NCBI GenBank assembly: GCA_907164885.2
Contig: OU015492.1
Span: 206,150,993 to 206,214,992, forward strand
Direction: 5' to 3'
Length of the DNA stretch: 64,000 nt
DNA from: Dolomedes plantarius
Taxonomy: Eukaryota; Arthropoda; Arachnida; Araneae; Dolomedidae
The notes under the pieces were generated by a model. The model had not been told where the DNA came from and ran no database searches. It saw only the letters and a program-made list of their open reading frames with translations. Shown piece by piece: positions 24,666-35,193 of the stretch. The first letter of the stretch is position 1; each line of letters starts with the position of its first letter. The position numbers and the translations under genes are program-made.

Positions 24666-26564
24666 GTAGGTGATGACAACAAAGTTGTTCATTCAAAGAA
24701 TCTTAAGAATCAACTGCTTCACCTTTTACAAGACATGAATCAATAACGACCACAAAATATGATCATTTTCTATGGTATCTTGCATTTGATTGGTCGAGGT
24801 CATTTAAATTAGCAGTAAGTTCAGTTTGATTTTGGGTGTCAATTTCGGTGTATCAAGATTTGAACTTGGGTTGTAAAGATTTGAACCTGGCTTGTAAAAC
24901 CCGGCTCAGATTTCTGCTAGAAGAGTGGTTTAACCAGAAACTTAATCGTCCTATTTTATCGGCAAATGTACTAGGTCATCTAATATGTTCTAACTGATTG
25001 ATAAAACATGCTGAACATAAACTCTGACGTATATTTGAGAATCAGTTCGTTCTCCCTGTAAGCAAAATCGTTAAATACCAAAAAAGTCATGCTTCTTAAT
25101 TAGGCTTCTTAGTCAAGCTATTAATTTGTGCTGCCTGAGAATGCTCGATTGAAAACACTGTGTGAATTGTTACGGTATGAGGCTACAGATTCCAAAGCTT
25201 ACATTTTATCCCATTTGATCACTTTTTATGCTAAATTTAAGTTTACCGTTGTTTAATTAATACTTAAAACCGTCGGTTTTACCGGGGGAATAAAAACTTT
25301 TCCAGGCTGGGCAGAAAGCTAGAGGAATTGACTTTTTGGGGCTTTTTTATGAATATTTCTCTGCGTTTCTGAATATTTAAGAGGAGAAATAAATGATATA
25401 CGAACATGCACCGAAACTGTTTAAAAAGATTCCTTCTAAATAAAATGTATACATTTCCATTGCAATGCTATTGTAATCTGAATAAAAGAGCTCCAGCACT
25501 TGAAAAGAAAAGTTACTGAAAAGAGCTGTTATGTATCACTTACGTTTGGAATTAAATGTATATTAATGTCGAGATATAACCGTTCATTATCATTTGCGTA
25601 ATCTACGTTCCGTACGCGTGAAAAGTTCAAGAGAACCCACTTTTGCATAAGGATGGATTTTTTTAATCATGGAAATGTGACCAATTTCGGAAAGAATATT
25701 GGAAAGCCATTTTTACGACCGGCGAGCCATTTCTCTTTTTCAAAAGTCATCTACTTTAGCCCTTTGAGCCGTGGAATTTCTATCGATGCTTCGCCACCAT
25801 TCTTTTCATCATAGCTGACAAATGGAACGCTCTCTGAGCGAAAGAAGGAAAATAAAAGAGTCCGGGTTTCGAGAGATATATATTTTGATTCACAGAATAA
25901 AGGGTCAAATTTGTTTTCAGGTTCTTTCCCGGACATTTATGGGATGCTTAAAATAAAAAAAAGTAGAATAAAACGGATATAAATGTTTTACAAACCATTA
26001 CTAGACAGCATTTCGAAGATATACTTTGTGATAAATGGCATCGTCGTAGTGAAGGTTACACTTGTTCGTGTTCTATGATCTTTTCGCATTTGCAGAGAAA
26101 TGCAACAAATCAGATTTGGCATGGGTAATGCAGAATGATATTTTTAGACCGACGTTTTATTGGCTATGAAGTTTTGATGTGTAGTGAGTGTGTATATTTT
26201 ATATTCCTGCATTTTATAGGATCTAGGCAAATATCAAATATCAATCAATATCATTTTTGTAACTGCCTTACTTTGATAATTTATTTAAAAGAGGATCGCT
26301 CTTTCAAGGTTTCATTTTGTTTATAGCCATCCTATACATCGCGGGTGATGTTAGGATAACTGAATAAAATTGAAGGGATAAAATAAATACAAAATTTATG
26401 AAGTCTGAATACATATCAGTAAAGAAAAACAACTTAACAAAGAACATTGAAAATTCAAAATAAAGGAGAAAATCAACTTCAAACTCCCGACTTTTCAGCA
26501 AAAGAAAGGCTGAATATATATCTTATACATATGACTAGAACGAATAATATTATTTATTTATATA
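24666..26564. other. Unassigned AT-rich sequence
   Basis: Nothing is supported here. A 61-codon minus frame at 25751-25936 lies in slightly GC-richer sequence but has no motif. Confidence 0.4.
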
Positions 26565-27863
26565 TAGAAGCTGTTCGCACATTTTTAGACGATTTTGGTA
26601 AGCGGTAATAAAAAATCACTTGCTGCGAAAGAAATTATTGCAATTGTACTATGTTTTTAAAAGTCAAAATTATCGTCTCTGCCCTGAAAGTTTTGTTTTT
26701 ATTCAAAATGGCGTTTTTAACAAAGCAGTGGTTCGAAGGCTACATTTATGCTCTTTCCGAAGAGAAATATGCATATTCCGTTATCCAAAAACGATGTGAG
26801 AGTCATGGTTTTGTGATATCTAAAACGTCGATAGGTAATATTGTCAACAAGAAAGGAAAAAAACGTCAAATTGGAGCCTCAAGTGGGACAAAAATTCCAA
26901 ACAAGTATCCAAGGAAAAAACGGATATCTTCGACTATTGCAAAGGTACGTTGTTTAATGTTAAAAGAAAAAAACCCTAGTCAAAGGACAGCGGCAAAATC
27001 ATTAAATGCGCGGTGTCCACTGTAAGCAAAATGATAAACGTTGATTTAAATCTTAAGAAAGCGAAAAAACTCAATGTGCAACGTCTTCTTCCAAATCATA
27101 TCGGTGAACGCAGGACACGCTGCAGAATTCTATATGAGAAACACTTATCCAAAGAAAAATGGAAAACAATTGTCACAGTAGATAAATCATGAGTGTATTT
27201 AAATGATTGCAACAAAAAAAGAACCATTTATTATCATAAAAGGGGAGAAAAAAATTTAAGTACATGGTTCAAAGAATCGAAAGAAAGTTTTTCTAAGGGA
27301 TTCATGATTGTTGCTGGTTTTTCTTATAATGGCAAGTTAAAAATAAAGAGAGTGGAAAAAATGTCAATATTAACTCCAAATACTATCAGGAACATATTTT
27401 ATCGCCAATTTTTCTGAATGAAATACCATCGCTTTACCCACAGTGCCATCAATCTGTGAGACTCCATCAGGACAAAGCTAGCAGTCACACATCAAAATCC
27501 ACTGTAAATTTCCTAAAAGAAATGGAACAAAAAACTGGTATCAAGGCCATACCCTTCACTGATATCCCTACTAAATCTCCCGATGTATCACCTATGGATT
27601 TTTGCGCTTTCGGACTTTTAAAATCTGCATTATCCAAACGTCATCCCAAAACCCTTACAGGACTCTGGAAAGCTGTTCAGGAGGAATGGGATAGAATACC
27701 TCTTCTGACACTTCAAAAGGCATTATTATCCTGGAAATTGTGGTGTCGAAAGATAGATCAGAATAAGGAATGTCAAATAGAACATTTAAAACACAAGAAT
27801 TTTATGTAATTTAGTTTTGTGAATACAATATACATCGTCTAAAAAATGTGTGAACAGCCTCTG
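26565..27863 (+). mobile_element. mariner element with DD41D spacing, near full length
   Basis: It is bounded by TA (26563-26564 and 27864-27865) with about 30-bp inverted ends reading (C/T)AGARGCTGTTCGCACATTTT. At 1299 bp the length is normal for mariner. It carries one transposase gene, now broken. A shortened copy of the same family lies inverted at 62098-62918 with better-preserved ends, which confirms the boundaries. Confidence 0.9.
26651..27809 (+). pseudogene. mariner transposase (DD41D type), two frameshifts and one stop
   Basis: The gene would cut and paste the element at TA sites. The N-terminal part (26651-27006; the family ATG is probably at 26708, AFLTKQWFEGY) holds the helix-turn-helix region. 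A one-base loss near 27007 shifts the frame. Next comes TIVTVDKS with the first catalytic aspartate, followed at once by TGA (27190-27192) where a tryptophan codon is likely. A one-base loss in the A-run near 27360 shifts the frame again. The C-terminal part has LHQDKASSH (second aspartate) and SPDVSPMDF (third). There are 41 residues between the latter two, counting to the aspartate of SPMD, which matches the DD41D (rosa/visitor-like) mariner group and not the classical DD34D. All three acidic residues survive. Confidence 0.85.
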
Positions 27864-27885
27864 TATGTGTGTGTCTAACATCTCA

Positions 27886-27917
27886 CCCCCACACACACAC
27901 ACACACACATACACACC
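27886..27917. repeat. (AC)n microsatellite
   Basis: About 13 AC units follow CACCCCC, beside the mariner 3' flank. Confidence 0.9.
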
Positions 27918-28353
27918 ACGGATTCCGGAACGCTGCAGTCACACGAAGGGGAATGCCATTGCTGTGGAGTTAAATCTAGAATAATATCACATCTCGTAGA
28001 CTTGGCCTGAGAGAAGCAAGTAAATCACTTAAGAAAACATAGTCCTCATCTTTAGCAGCTAAATTTCTTTATTGGAGGGACGACGGTGGTTCATCCGCGA
28101 GTTGACATAGATACTACATCATATAACACGGAGACAGGAACAGGTCGCAGAAAAAGATAACTTGATTACCATGATGACAGAGGGGGAATCCCCGGCCAAA
28201 ACCTTGGTGGGTCTTTTAAAACTTCCTGAGGTCGTAGTCACATGACCCTTGCACTCTTGCATTGATTGGCCAGAGGTTCCCAGGGCAGATCTCTGGAATT
28301 GAGTCCCATGGCCGTCATATAAGATTTGGCGCCCACGACACTGGGGGGGAGGG
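27918..28353. other. GC-richer segment with an LTR primer-site-like motif
   Basis: The tract has no gene. At 28327-28345, TTTGGCGCCCACGACACTGG resembles the primer-binding site that follows the 5' LTR of many retroelements (TGGCGCC core). The 300 bp upstream are GC-richer than the background. No matching LTR copy is seen, so it could be a solo remnant or chance. Confidence 0.3.

Positions 28354-28397
<44 letters not shown>
28354..28397. repeat. (TA)n microsatellite, left half
   Basis: TA units run directly up to the MITE at 28398. Confidence 0.95.
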
Positions 28398-28400
<3 letters not shown>

Positions 28401-28538
28401 TGCTAGATTTCTAGAAATAGAGGAGCCGGAACGGTAACCTTCTGGGGGGGAGGGGGTATTCCAAATTATTGATAAAGAGAGGTATCTAAAGAGATTTACC
28501 GGAACGCCGTTCCGGCGCGTTCCGCCTCAAATCTAGCC

Positions 28539-28541
<3 letters not shown>
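28398..28541. mobile_element. 144-bp MITE inserted in a TA microsatellite
   Basis: Ends are CAGTGCTAGATTT and AAATCTAGCCCTG, with GGAACG/CGTTCC pairs inside. TA repeats lie on both sides, so the target duplication cannot be read. CAG...CTG ends suit hAT, but TA flanks also permit a Tc1/mariner type. The interior is GC-rich. Confidence 0.75.
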
Positions 28542-28588
<47 letters not shown>

Positions 28589-28632
28589 TGTATGTATGTA
28601 TGTATGTATATATATATATATGTGTGTGTGTA
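28542..28632. repeat. (TA)n-(TATG)n-(TG)n microsatellite, right half
   Basis: TA units are followed by five GTAT units, more TA, then TGTGTGTGTG. Confidence 0.95.
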
Positions 28633-29369
28633 AAGAAAATCAGAGAAAATGAGTTCAAATACATAAAAGGGAAATGAAATATCTAAAGAACTGAAGCGCA
28701 GTAGACTACTTACAAATTAAAAAATTGACCATTAAGCCTAGTACAATGATAGAAAATTACTATAAAAAGGTCTTATCGACGTATATGCCATCATATGTAT
28801 CCATGGTTTTGTTTCATTCTAGGGAATTATGCAAATGGCTATTTACATAGGAGTGAACGAAGCATATTCCTTTCGAGCTTATTTACAGCGTTATGCCTAC
28901 TGCCCAATAATATCATTCTACATATTGTACGGTATTACGAAGAAATATACCAAAATTTAAGTAGTGATTTCTTCAAATTCCAAAACCGAAATTTTATATT
29001 CTTCAAAAAACGACTTATGGTTGTTTCGAATATCTTTTCCTCATACCCATGTGAACTTTTATAATCAGAAATTAAGTTTTATGAAAAAGAATTTCGGAAC
29101 TAATTCAAGCTGTTAAATCTAGTTCTTCAATTTTTTGCTCTAAGTCATTAAATATCAATATTTATCAGTTAGGTCTTATTAATTAATATCTGATACTAAT
29201 TTTTTATTGTTTAATTTAGATGAAATGCATTAATATTTCTTCTGTGTTACTTTTGATTTAATATCTCAACACTAACTTTCCATTATTAATAAAACTCTAT
29301 CTCAAACACTTTTTTATTCTTGCTTACACGTCAGAACTTGAAGAAATATTATTTTTAAATTTTTGGGAA
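28633..29369. other. Unassigned AT-rich sequence
   Basis: Nothing is recognised. The 89-codon plus frame at 28795-29064 lacks motifs. Confidence 0.4.
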
Positions 29370-29811
29370 CAGATGTAGTATACGCAACGGGCCATCGCCA
29401 ATTTGGCGCCAAAATCCCGTTCGGAGAGCTGTTAGGCTTAAACTGCGAAATGTAAACAATAAATTGGAAAACAAACTTACTGCTGGCTTTATGAAACTCG
29501 TAGGTGCACACGGGATCTTCGCTTCGCTCAGATACCCTTGCTTCACTCCGCTACGCTCCGTTACGCATCCGTCCAAAAACATTACAGAAAATCCCCAGCC
29601 GCTGGCTTCGCTACATACCGCTGTCTGTTGTACAGTAAAAAAAAAGCTTCCGCTGGCTGTAGCGGTCAGTAAAACAAAGCTTATCGCAAAAAAAATTTAA
29701 AAAATACCATCCGATCTTAAAATCCTCCCTGCCAGAATATAAAAACCGCCAAACAACCACCAGATTTGGCGAAAAATCGCCCCTTGGCGTTCGTTGCGTA
29801 TACTACATCTG
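29370..29811. mobile_element. 442-bp MITE, CAGATGTAGTATACGCAACG ends
   Basis: The terminal inverted repeats match exactly over 20 bp (CAGATGTAGTATACGCAACG and its complement), with looser pairing further in (GGCG...CGCC). The right flank is TA; the left is AA, perhaps a decayed TA. Internal frames (29464-29700 and the minus frames) are not supported as proteins. Confidence 0.8.
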
Positions 29812-29832
29812 TACCAATTTTTGGGGTATGTG

Positions 29833-30308
29833 CAGGCCCAGATTTCCGCATGGGCAAGTGGGGCACTTGCCCAGGGCCCCCAAATTTATGGGGCCCCCTA
29901 ATTTAGTATTAAGTTGTACATATTTTTGAAAATTTGGATTTAGGTTAATTCAGTAAAGGTGGGCAGTGGCGGATACAGAAAAAAATCCTGGGTGGGGCAC
30001 AGTGCACCCACTATATTCATTTCAAAAGAAAATTTCCTGAATTTATTTATTAACATTAAAAGTAAATTAATTAACACATTATTATTATAATTATTATTTT
30101 TCAAATGTTTGACTTTTTGGTCGAAAATTTTTTGAATTTCCGGTCCGAATTTATGGGCGGGGTGGGCCTTGATGAGTGTCCCACATGTTCATGTGGAAGT
30201 CTACTCCTGGAGGGGGAGGGCACATGGCCTCCCTCTGGATCTGTCCTTTGAGGGGGGCCCCCAAAGTCTGCTTTGCCCAGGGCCCCATTGGGTCAAAGTC
30301 GGGCCCTG
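29833..30308. mobile_element. hAT-like MITE with perfect 8-bp target duplication
   Basis: GGTATGTG occurs at 29825-29832 and 30309-30316. Ends are CAGGCCCAGATTT and GGGCCCTG, with GGGGCC and TTGCCCAGGGCCCC blocks near both ends. An 8-bp duplication with CAG...CTG ends is the hAT pattern. A second, older-looking element lies inside (29964-30250). The 75-codon frame at 30176-30403 crosses the boundary and is not a gene. Confidence 0.85.
29964..30250. mobile_element. Nested hAT-like MITE (CAGTGGCGGAT end)
   Basis: The left end CAGTGGCGGATACAG is a terminus seen in many animal hAT-type MITEs. The right end, CTGGATCTGTCCTTTG, is an imperfect complement. The target duplication is not clear. Removing it would leave an outer element of about 190 bp. 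Confidence 0.5.
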
Positions 30309-30562
30309 GGTATGTGCATTATAAAAGTTTCACCATCCATGAACTAGACCATTCCGGTAACAGAATGCATCCCTTAGAAGTTAAACTGTTTGAATGTGTT
30401 TAAAAGAATTAACACTATTTTCTAAAAGGTGATTATGCAAGAAGCACAATGGTACGAGATAGCTAGAGCTTGCGAGCAATGTTCATGAACTCAATTTTAC
30501 CACAAATGCTATTAAAAAATTTAGGCTTCCAGTTGGGCTAGATCTAAAACCTAAGTCTAAAC

Positions 30563-31168
30563 CAGGGATTCCAATGGGGGTTAAAAATAGTTTATAGTAT
30601 TCCAATGGTCTATTGGGGGTCCATGATGAATTTTTCTGTCCTAAAATTTGATTCAAACTTTTAGGAATGTAATTATTAGATAATAATATCCGTTTTAATA
30701 TGTATAAATACAGATTTGCATAGGGCGGAGTGATCCACGCATTGTAAAATTTTATAGTAAAATACATATTTATATTCGTTATGTTAGTTATTGTGACTAT
30801 ACAATGATGAAAAATTTCAGGCCAAACATTAAAAAAAAATTGTATCAATGCATCAAGCACAACCACCACATTAACTGAAATCAAAATTTTTTGCAACTAC
30901 AATCTGTGTTTCTGAATCTTGTTTATATTTGTGAAATTAAAAATGTAAATAGTACAAAAATAATAAAACATAAACCTAATGAACCACTTTTTTCTAATTT
31001 TTTGTTCATATTTTTAGTCAAATTGTTATCTTTAAATGTTTTATGTGTAATTATTAGTATTATAATTATGTTGTATGTCGTATATTATACAGAAAAATGT
31101 GAGGAGGTCGATGAAGAAAATCATTCTTTTAAAAGAGGTCGATGTAGGAAAAAGGTTTTGAACCCCTG
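30563..31168. mobile_element. hAT-like element, 606 bp, perfect 8-bp target duplication
   Basis: GTCTAAAC at 30555-30562 and 31169-31176 flanks ends CAGGGATTCC and GAACCCCTG. The interior is AT-rich. The frames 30483-30896 (minus) and 30891-31181 (plus) run past the boundaries and carry no transposase motifs, so it is non-autonomous. Confidence 0.9.
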
Positions 31169-31176
31169 GTCTAAAC

Positions 31177-33184
31177 CATAAAAATATATCAAATAACATC
31201 GTTTGGTAAATTTATCAATACAATACTTAAATTCTAAATTGTTATGTGTTTAATTCAGTACACAAATAGAGAGGGGTAAATTGTGGGATAACATAGTTTG
31301 CCTGATATGAAATAGAAAAAGAATTTTTTTTATTAAACACTTATCATGAAATAAGTTTTAAAAAATTTTTCAGAATGGTGTTATTCATTTCACACACTAC
31401 GGTGGTTTCATTCCAAATTTCATGATTGCCATCTGTCGGCTAAAACAGGAGTATTTTATTATTAGAATTAAGCACTGACTCTGTAATATTGATTTTTCTG
31501 AATGACTCTGGGGCGAATATAAAGAAAGGAAAATTATTTAGAAGTTGGCAGATTTACCAAACATGTTGCCAAATGTATTTTGAAGTCAGTTTATAAAATA
31601 AGGAAAACACAGAATTCTTAAATAATAAATAACATGAAAAGGCCGAAATATTCTAATAACTGTTATCAATTATTCTAAAATTAAGCTTTCATACGACATA
31701 GTAGAAATTAGCCAGAATTTTTCATGTTGAATGAATACTCAACGGAAGACTAAGGTCTACATATTTCATGAAAATTCATCCGATTTGTCAAATCAAGGAA
31801 CTAGAGAATAAATAAGCTACCAAGGGAATCAACAATTTGAAACACACTGTATGTCACTCTAATAAGCGCATTTTGATTTAGTCACAAAATAAGCTGATTT
31901 ATTTTAGAAATACCCCAACACATCTTCCAAAGAATTATAAGATGACAAAAATTGAATTATATACTAATAAATATAACCTACTTACTAATTTACTGGCTAA
32001 CAACTATTGAAATTTTTAAGCCATAAATAAGCGGTAAATTTATTTTTCCGAAAGAGAGATATGGCATATTTAAATGCATGATATTCAATGATTTAAGGTC
32101 AAGCACTTCAGATACATCTTCGTGAAAAGAGAGTAGCAGTACAACGTCTTAATTTGCGCACATAAAAATTCAATCTCTTATTCACATCTAGTTCTCGTTT
32201 AACTTCATAAAAGTTATCATCAATTACTGAATAAATTCTAGTTAAAAACAACAGTTAAAAATATCCTCTCATTTAATGAATCAACTTTGTTTCGAGTGTA
32301 CGTAACATGCGAAAAAAAGTTACAACTAATTATCCACAGGAATTTGTTAAATGTCTCTTTTATTTTTTTTAATGTTTGGAATAACTTAACCGCTGTAAGA
32401 TATTTCAACCCGCTTCCCTTCTGAAGCATTTCGAATTATGAAAAATACTTATTTATATTTTTCTTGGAAAAGATGAGTTATGATGAAGGAAGGCTGCTGA
32501 TTTTTCTGGATACGTAGCCTGAATTAAAAATTTGAGATTTCTCGCCGCAAAAATGGTACAGCCACTGCTTTATGCTATTAATCATCTTCTTCTTTGGGAT
32601 GATCATGAAGGGAAGAGAAGATGTATAACATATTTTTGATGGTAAATGAATATGGTGTCAGGATTTCGAGTTTTAATCATCAAGACTTAGGTTAAAGTTA
32701 TTTGTTACTGAATATTTTTATTGTGTGAATCATATGCCAAATGCATATGTGTTCGCTGATTACACGCGTAATTTTGTTTTTGCTTTTTTCATTGTTTCTC
32801 GTTAACCCCAAATATTTTGTTATAAATCCACTTACTTTCATGATTGTTAGATTAAGTTTCATGAATTTTTCACAATATTGGAAGGAAAATTTACGTATAC
32901 AAACAAACGAATATGAATAAAACATTTTCTTGATAATTCCTTTTAACTTTGAATTTTTATTTGCAGTGGATTCCAAAACGAATTGTTATTCAGCTCAGAG
33001 GTATCGGTTAAATCACAAACTATTGGTTTTCACTAATTTATTTAGGTGTAGATTTGAATAAAATTAAATAATTTCGGTTAAAATATAGAATATCGTGTTT
33101 CTGTGATGCTAGACACATTTGTGTCTGAATTTAAGAAATGCTGCGTTGTTAATGAAATTTCGCAGTACAACGTTTCATAAAGTT
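31177..33184. other. Unassigned AT-rich sequence
   Basis: About 2 kb with no supported feature. Confidence 0.4.
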
Positions 33185-33790
33185 TGGTTCAACTAAACCT
33201 CCTCCATCGGATGAAATCCTTCAATGTAGGGATTATTTGCGGAAGTTGGCTCTAAAGAAGAAGCATGTAACGCTGCAGTGGATACCTGAGCATTGTGGAA
33301 TTATTGGGAACGAACAAGCCTCGAGATTGCTCCAGTCAAAATTTTCAACTTTATCATATCATTCCATAAAGCTGTATATTAAACAGATGACTCGAAATTA
33401 TAAATTACAGCTACTTTATCGAACGCGAGGGAAAGTTGAAGATCTCCTCACCATTCCCAATGGAACTCGTCGTGAAGCTGTTGCTCAGTTCCATCTTTTG
33501 ACAGTTCACGACTGCCTGGGAGAATATCGTCATTGCATTGGGATTTTTGACCAACCAAACTGCCCTCTTTGTAATATGGCAGAACCAATGAACCAAACCC
33601 ACTTCCATCGTTGCTTATCACTTCATGGCGACTCTGAGCCGTGAGGTACTGGCAAGCTAGAGAACTCTTAAGGCAATGACTTCGGTCATTTTTAGTTCAA
33701 CATTTTTTGTTGTGCCATTTTGTACTTCTTTCTTTTGTATCGCCTTGCCATTGGAAATTCAAAAAGAAAAAGCTTTGTAAAGTTATTAAC
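33185..33790 (+). pseudogene. RNase H/zinc-finger 3' fragment of a second non-LTR retrotransposon
   Basis: The open frame from about 33200 to 33644 has LQWIPEHCGIIGNEQAS, the C-terminal RNase H block (the usual aspartate after NE is replaced in the NEQAS context). It then has a helical region and CPLCNMAEPMNQTHFHRC, a C-x2-C...H...C finger. The frame is interrupted at 33644 but similar sequence continues to about 33690, followed by a 3' UTR ending in an A-rich GAAAAAGC stretch near 33775. It is on plus, unlike the element at 3500-5970, and its sequence differs, so it is a separate family. RT is missing (5' truncation). Confidence 0.75.
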
Positions 33791-34977
33791 CTTATAAAAA
33801 TAAAACTGAGAGTTAACTTGTAATTCAAAATTAACTAATAATTGTGAGGTATGGGGAGGGATATAAGATTATCAAAGTTAGCTTTTCATAAGTTCAGAGT
33901 AAGCTCTGAGTTAGCTTTCAATTAGAAATGGAGCATTGAGACAACAGTGCTCAACAAAACCAGAACCATACTTGTAAGAATATAACACCCTACAAATGAA
34001 TAAATAGAAAAAGAATAAAACGCATTTAGATAAAAATGGCCCTTTAGTAATCTAGTTTTAAGTGTTTTCATTTAGATTTTATAAATATCGCAATTAAGCT
34101 TAAACGAAAAATGATATTAATTTCAAATATCATTTCTGACGACAGTCAGTTGAAAGAGGAAACTTTAGTTTCATTTTCAAAATTACTTTCCTTCAGAAAA
34201 ATTACTTTATTTTCAGAAAGCAATTATTTGGATTATGTAGCTCTAGGCCGAGGATAAAGGCAGTAAAACTTTCGGTTATTTTGTAAACAAGCAGAGAAAT
34301 CATAAAAGATCTCTTCACAACCACTCTTTTTTTTTGCTGAGAAAAGTTATTTCACAAAATTATGCAAAATAATAAAGTTACACTCTGGAATCTTCATTAA
34401 TAAAAGTGAATCGATTCATTTAATTCTCTCGAAAGAAACCTTCAATATGAAACAGTGAGGAAATTAGCTTGACTTATACGTATTACTCCTATGAATAATG
34501 GTTGTCATCTCGATAAACAGGTTGGATAGCATTTAATAACTTTGTTTCTCTAATACGGCAGGTTCATGTCCTTAAGACATTTATCCATACACGCTTAGTT
34601 TTCATTAGCTACTTTAATGAAAAAGCACCGCATGGGTGAACCAACATTGCTCTCTTTGAGGGGAAAAAGCAGGAACATCCATTCCTTCGCAGAAATTCGA
34701 AACCGACGCCACATGATGGAAGTTATCGCCGCTATCAACCATACAATTTGGGTGGCACATGTAATAAAATTTAAACTGCATTTCAATTAAATTATATCTT
34801 TACTTTTTTATGCCGTTACTTTATAATATAAACAGAAGAAATTTGATTTTTAAGTCATTCAGTTATGTTTTTTCTTCTAAATTGTAGCATAGCATAATAA
34901 TGATATGTGTTAAACAAAGCTACGCTTCTTTTGGAAGTAAAATATGGCATTAAAAATCATTCAATTTTCTTTTAATA
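33791..34977. other. Unassigned AT-rich sequence
   Basis: No gene is supported. The 63-codon minus frame at 34595-34786 has no motif. Confidence 0.4.
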
Positions 34978-35193
34978 CAAGGTGCGCCCATAAAGTAACC
35001 GGACATTTTTTTAAATAAGAAAAATATTACTCACCTTCAAATAAATTTATCTCCTTCAAAATAATCACCAAAGGAAGTCTGCACAATTTTTCTAACGTTT
35101 CTTCAAGTCATCGAAACACTGGTTATAGGTGTTGGAACTAACCGTTCGCAAAATACGCATAACATTTGATTTAATATCCGAGACGTTTTCAAA

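Noticed and set aside
29464..29700. 78-codon frame in the MITE at 29370
   Set aside because: It lies wholly inside a short non-autonomous element and has no transposase motifs.
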